Part shown: positions 5,493 through 6,772 of the stretch, piece after piece
How positions within the stretch are numbered: position 1 is the first letter of the stretch
Layout: every line of letters begins with the position of its first letter
Assembly: GCA_900547915.1 (NCBI GenBank)
Contig: URIN01000078.1
Span: 1-6,772, forward strand
DNA from: an uncultured Clostridium sp.
GTDB lineage: Bacteria; Bacillota; Clostridia; Oscillospirales; Acutalibacteraceae
Reading direction: 5' to 3'
DNA length: 6,772 nt
The notes under the pieces: model-generated
Databases searched by the model: none
Told to the model about the DNA's origin: nothing
What the model saw: only the letters and a program-made list of their open reading frames with translations
Program-made: the position numbers and the translations under genes

Positions 5493-6104
5493 TTATTCCT
5501 CCGCCGCAATGAAATTCTTTAGTACCTGTAATCCTGCACTGCCGCTTTTTTCTGGGTGAAACTGTGTTGCAAACATGTTACCGCGTTCAATTGCACATTC
5601 GATTTTAACACCGTATTCTGTGGTCGCCGCAACATCGCTTTCGTCTGCGCCGTTTAGGTAATAGGAATGAACAAAATAAAAGTAAGAGCCGTTTTCAATT
5701 CCACTGAAAAGACGGCTGTTTTCACGTATCTCAATGCTGTTCCAGCCTATGTGCGGCACTTTAAGTCCGTTGTTGCTGGGTATAAGAGAGATATTACCGT
5801 TAAGAAGCCCAAGCCCGCTTGAGTTTGGGCTTTCGTCACTCTCTGCAAACAAAAGCTGGAGTCCAAGGCATATTCCCAAAAACGGCTTGCCGCTTAAAGC
5901 CGCTTTTTTTACTGCACCGTCAAGTCCTCTTGAGCGCATGGAAGCCATCGCGTCACCGAATGCGCCTACTCCGGGCAGAATAACGCTGTCCGCTTTTTCT
6001 ATTTCGGCGGGATCTGATGTAACAATGCTTTTTGCGCCGATATAATCCAGCGCTTTTTTTACGCTCATCAGGTTGCCTGCACCGTAATCTATAATTGCCG
6101 TCAT
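5493..6104 (-). CDS. hisH: Imidazole glycerol phosphate synthase, glutamine amidotransferase subunit HisH
   Basis: The product has 203 residues, the usual length. It hydrolyses glutamine and passes ammonia through the HisF barrel. A class I amidotransferase triad is visible: C79 in FLGICLGLQ, and H183 and E185 in QFHPEKSG. PGVGAFG (44-50) forms the oxyanion-hole region. The frame is open to an ATG at 6134, but I choose ATG 6102-6104. It gives the canonical MTAIIDYGAGN start and has AAGGAGC seven bases upstream, whereas the upstream ATG directly abuts the -10 box, ahead of the predicted transcript start. It is the first gene of the minus-strand unit hisH-hisF-acetyltransferase. hisA, often between these two genes, is absent here. 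Confidence 0.97.
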   Translation of the reverse strand: MTAIIDYGAGNLMSVKKALDYIGAKSIVTSDPAEIEKADSVILPGVGAFGDAMASMRSRGLDGAVKKAALSGKPFLGICLGLQLLFAESDESPNSSGLGLLNGNISLIPSNNGLKVPHIGWNSIEIRENSRLFSGIENGSYFYFVHSYYLNGADESDVAATTEYGVKIECAIERGNMFATQFHPEKSGSAGLQVLKNFIAAEE

Positions 6105-6125
6105 CTTGCCGCTCCTTAATTTATA

Positions 6126-6153
6126 ATTATACATAATTTTATCATAACGCCAA
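6126..6153 (-). promoter_or_regulatory. Probable promoter of hisH-hisF
   Basis: On the minus strand there is a perfect -10 TATAAT (6131-6126), with TTGGCG 16 bases upstream (6153-6148) as a four-of-six -35. The predicted start is near 6119, giving a very short leader that is mostly the ribosome site. An alternative (TTGCAA-17-TAAAAT) lies slightly upstream. No attenuator or T-box is seen in this leader. Confidence 0.6.
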
Positions 6154-6171
6154 CTTCATTGCAATATTTCA

Positions 6172-6200
6172 TTGACAAATGCGGTTGTTTGAGATACAAT
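6172..6200 (+). promoter_or_regulatory. Strong promoter of the structured RNA and tRNA-Ser
   Basis: TTGACA (6172-6177), a 17-base spacer and TACAAT (6195-6200), only one mismatch in twelve. The expected start is a G at 6206-6207. It diverges from the hisH promoter. Confidence 0.85.
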
Positions 6201-6205
6201 TCAAT

Positions 6206-6451
6206 GGTAAACTCAAGGTCTAGTCAGACCTGCGTAAGGCAGTCTGCCAAGCAGAAATGAGATTTTTTATTAGCGAGTAAGCCAACAGAAACCGTAATCG
6301 ATTTGCTTGAAAGCCTTGCAAAAAGCGGAACCGCCTTTCCTCAAAATTTGCTCAACCGTACAGATTTGAGGTACTGCTCCAAGCGGAAGATCTTTCGCTT
6401 CTAATTAAAATTTAATAGCTCAAAAACTTAAAAAATGAGTTTTGAATATAC
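6206..6451 (+). ncRNA. Unidentified structured RNA leading into tRNA-Ser
   Basis: About 245 bases follow a near-consensus promoter and contain no credible gene: the longest ATG frame near the start is 18 codons without a ribosome site. Several pairings are visible. CAGAC-C-TGC/GCAGTCTG forms a hairpin near 6225-6246, competing with GGTCT/AGACC and TCTGC/GCAGA. CCTCAAA/TTTGAGG encloses ~6340-6370. AAGCGGAA/TTTCGCTT (6381-6400) closes a GATC loop. Long-range AAACTCA (6209-6215)/TGAGTTT (6436-6442), and an AU-rich match of 6259-6273 with 6401-6421, could close the whole as a rod. A rod with a 3'-side hairpin recalls 6S RNA, but I see no sequence signature that proves it. There is no strong terminator before the tRNA, so co-transcription and processing are likely. 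Confidence 0.5.
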
Positions 6452-6540
6452 GGAGACGTATCGAAGTGGTCATAACGGGGCTGACTCGAAATCAGTTAGG
6501 GAGCAATCCCCCGCGAGTTCGAATCTCGCCGTCTCCGCCA
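6452..6540 (+). tRNA. tRNA-Ser (anticodon CGA)
   Basis: An 89-base class II tRNA with encoded CCA. The acceptor is GGAGACG/CGTCTCC with G73. The anticodon stem GCTGA/TCAGT holds loop CTCGAAA, with anticodon CGA at 6487-6489. A long variable arm (GGGAGCAATCCCC) is present, as required for serine. The T-arm is GCGAG-TTCGAAT-CTCGC. It reads UCG codons. Confidence 0.96.
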
Positions 6541-6613
6541 TAAAAAAGCAGGTGCACTTTTGTGCACCTGTTTTTTATATAATGCGAGATACGAAAAGGG
6601 CAATGCGAAGCAT
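6520..6613 (+). repeat. 94-bp direct repeat, copy 1
   Basis: This segment covers the last 21 bases of tRNA-Ser, its terminator and the start of a hairpin element. It is repeated exactly 159 bases downstream at 6679-6772. The flanking base before each copy differs (T versus G), so the left border of the repeat is sharp; the right border of copy 2 is the window end and so unknown. Confidence 0.97.
6549..6576 (+). terminator. Intrinsic terminator after tRNA-Ser
   Basis: CAGGTGCAC (6549-6557) and GTGCACCTG (6562-6570) form a perfect 9-bp stem with a TTTT loop, followed by six T. An A-run before the stem also gives a minus-strand terminator. It ends the RNA/tRNA-Ser transcript. Confidence 0.94.
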
Positions 6614-6688
6614 AGAAACAGTCCGGGGGACTGTTTCGGTGCCCGGGTGCGTGCCGCCGAACGCAGAAGTGAGGCGGGCGAATCTCGC
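6584..6688. repeat. Nested-hairpin element between the tRNA-Ser repeat copies
   Basis: Several inverted repeats sit inside one another. GCGAGAT (6584-6590) can pair with ATCTCGC (6682-6688). GGGCA (6598-6602) pairs with TGCCC (6640-6644), enclosing ATGC-GAA-GCAT (6603-6613) and a perfect 10-bp hairpin GAAACAGTCC-GGG-GGACTGTTTC (6615-6637). CCGCC (6654-6658) pairs with GGCGG (6673-6677). It is GC-richer than its surroundings and carries no gene. This resembles small dispersed palindromic repeats of Firmicute genomes, but I cannot name a family. Confidence 0.6.
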
Positions 6689-6699
6689 CGTCTCCGCCA
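6679..6699 (+). pseudogene. tRNA-Ser 3'-end remnant
   Basis: These 21 bases exactly copy the end of the intact tRNA-Ser(CGA): the 3' side of the T-arm, the acceptor strand, G73 and CCA. The bases before are the GGCGGG of the hairpin element, not a tRNA body, so no functional tRNA can form. Confidence 0.85.
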
Positions 6700-6707
6700 T
6701 AAAAAAG

Positions 6708-6735
6708 CAGGTGCACTTTTGTGCACCTGTTTTTT
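6708..6735 (+). terminator. Second copy of the tRNA-Ser terminator
   Basis: The same 9-bp stem, TTTT loop and six-T tail as at 6549-6576, carried along in the direct repeat. No gene in between needs it. Confidence 0.85.
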
Positions 6736-6772
6736 ATATAATGCGAGATACGAAAAGGGCAATGCGAAGCAT

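Larger units (their letters stand above)
6679..6772 (+). repeat. 94-bp direct repeat, copy 2, cut by the contig end
   Basis: Identical to 6520-6613 at every base. The window ends inside it, at the GAAGCAT of the hairpin element, so the repeat may continue. Contig ends inside repeats are typical of short-read assembly. Confidence 0.97.

Noticed and set aside
6105..6134. Ten-residue N-terminal extension of HisH
   Set aside because: The ATG at 6134 directly abuts the -10 box, upstream of the predicted transcript start. The internal ATG has a good ribosome site and the canonical family start.
6316..6345. T-box-like GCGGAACCGCC within the structured RNA
   Set aside because: A T-box needs UGGNACCGCG to pair with the tRNA end; the UGG is absent here, there is no terminator/antiterminator pair, and no amino-acid gene follows.
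6206..6451. SRP RNA, which in some Firmicutes lies near tRNA-Ser
   Set aside because: The conserved helix 8 bases (GGUCAGGUCC...GGAAGGAAGCAGC type) are absent.
6520..6699. attL/attR of an integrated mobile element at tRNA-Ser
   Set aside because: A copied tRNA 3' end is the classical sign, but only 138 bases separate the copies and no integrase or cargo lies between. A tandem repeat or assembly loop explains it better, although a remnant of excision cannot be excluded.
6492..6762. Two minus-strand open frames reading GGDGEIRTR-like protein
   Set aside because: They are antisense to tRNA-Ser and to its repeated 3' end. The GDGEIRTR string is the well-known artefact of translating the antisense of tRNA-Ser genes, and the frames lack a ribosome binding site.

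Overview
The window looks like an assembled short-read contig end from a low-to-moderate GC Gram-positive gut-type Firmicute. Order Oscillospirales (Ruminococcaceae-like) is my inference, not a database result. The grounds are strong sigma-A type promoters (TTGACA/TATAAT), AGGAGG-like ribosome binding sites, a sortase-type C-terminal sorting signal, and protein styles such as Thr-rich wall linkers and DUF4430 domains. The first 27 bases are not genomic: they are the end of the Nextera (Tn5) read adapter. The last 94 bases are an exact second copy of an internal segment, so both ends need care.

Layout. After the adapter come the last 62 codons of a Y-family DNA polymerase (DinB type, + strand) and a bidirectional terminator. 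Next is a divergent gene pair (309-2306). On the minus strand lies a secreted alpha-toroid protein with a SPATG sorting signal, preceded by a cobalamin riboswitch. On the plus strand lies a membrane-anchored DUF4430 protein. The two promoters overlap at the -35 box. The two folds correspond to the two domains of animal intrinsic factor/transcobalamin, so the pair reads as a split, surface-located corrinoid-binding system. This is the most interesting feature of the window.

The middle (2383-4119) holds a Cof-type HAD phosphatase (minus), two tandem paralogous two-helix membrane miniproteins (plus) of unknown function, a bidirectional terminator and a tRNA-Ala(GGC) gene (minus).

The right part (4170-6104, minus) is a compact hisH-hisF unit followed by a GNAT acetyltransferase. 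HisH and HisF together form imidazole glycerol phosphate synthase, which links histidine and purine metabolism. hisA is not between them. Divergent from hisH, a near-consensus promoter drives about 245 bases of structured, apparently non-coding RNA that runs into tRNA-Ser(CGA). That tRNA ends in a strong terminator, followed by a nested-hairpin element and a repeated copy of the tRNA 3' end, terminator and element start. The contig stops inside that repeat.
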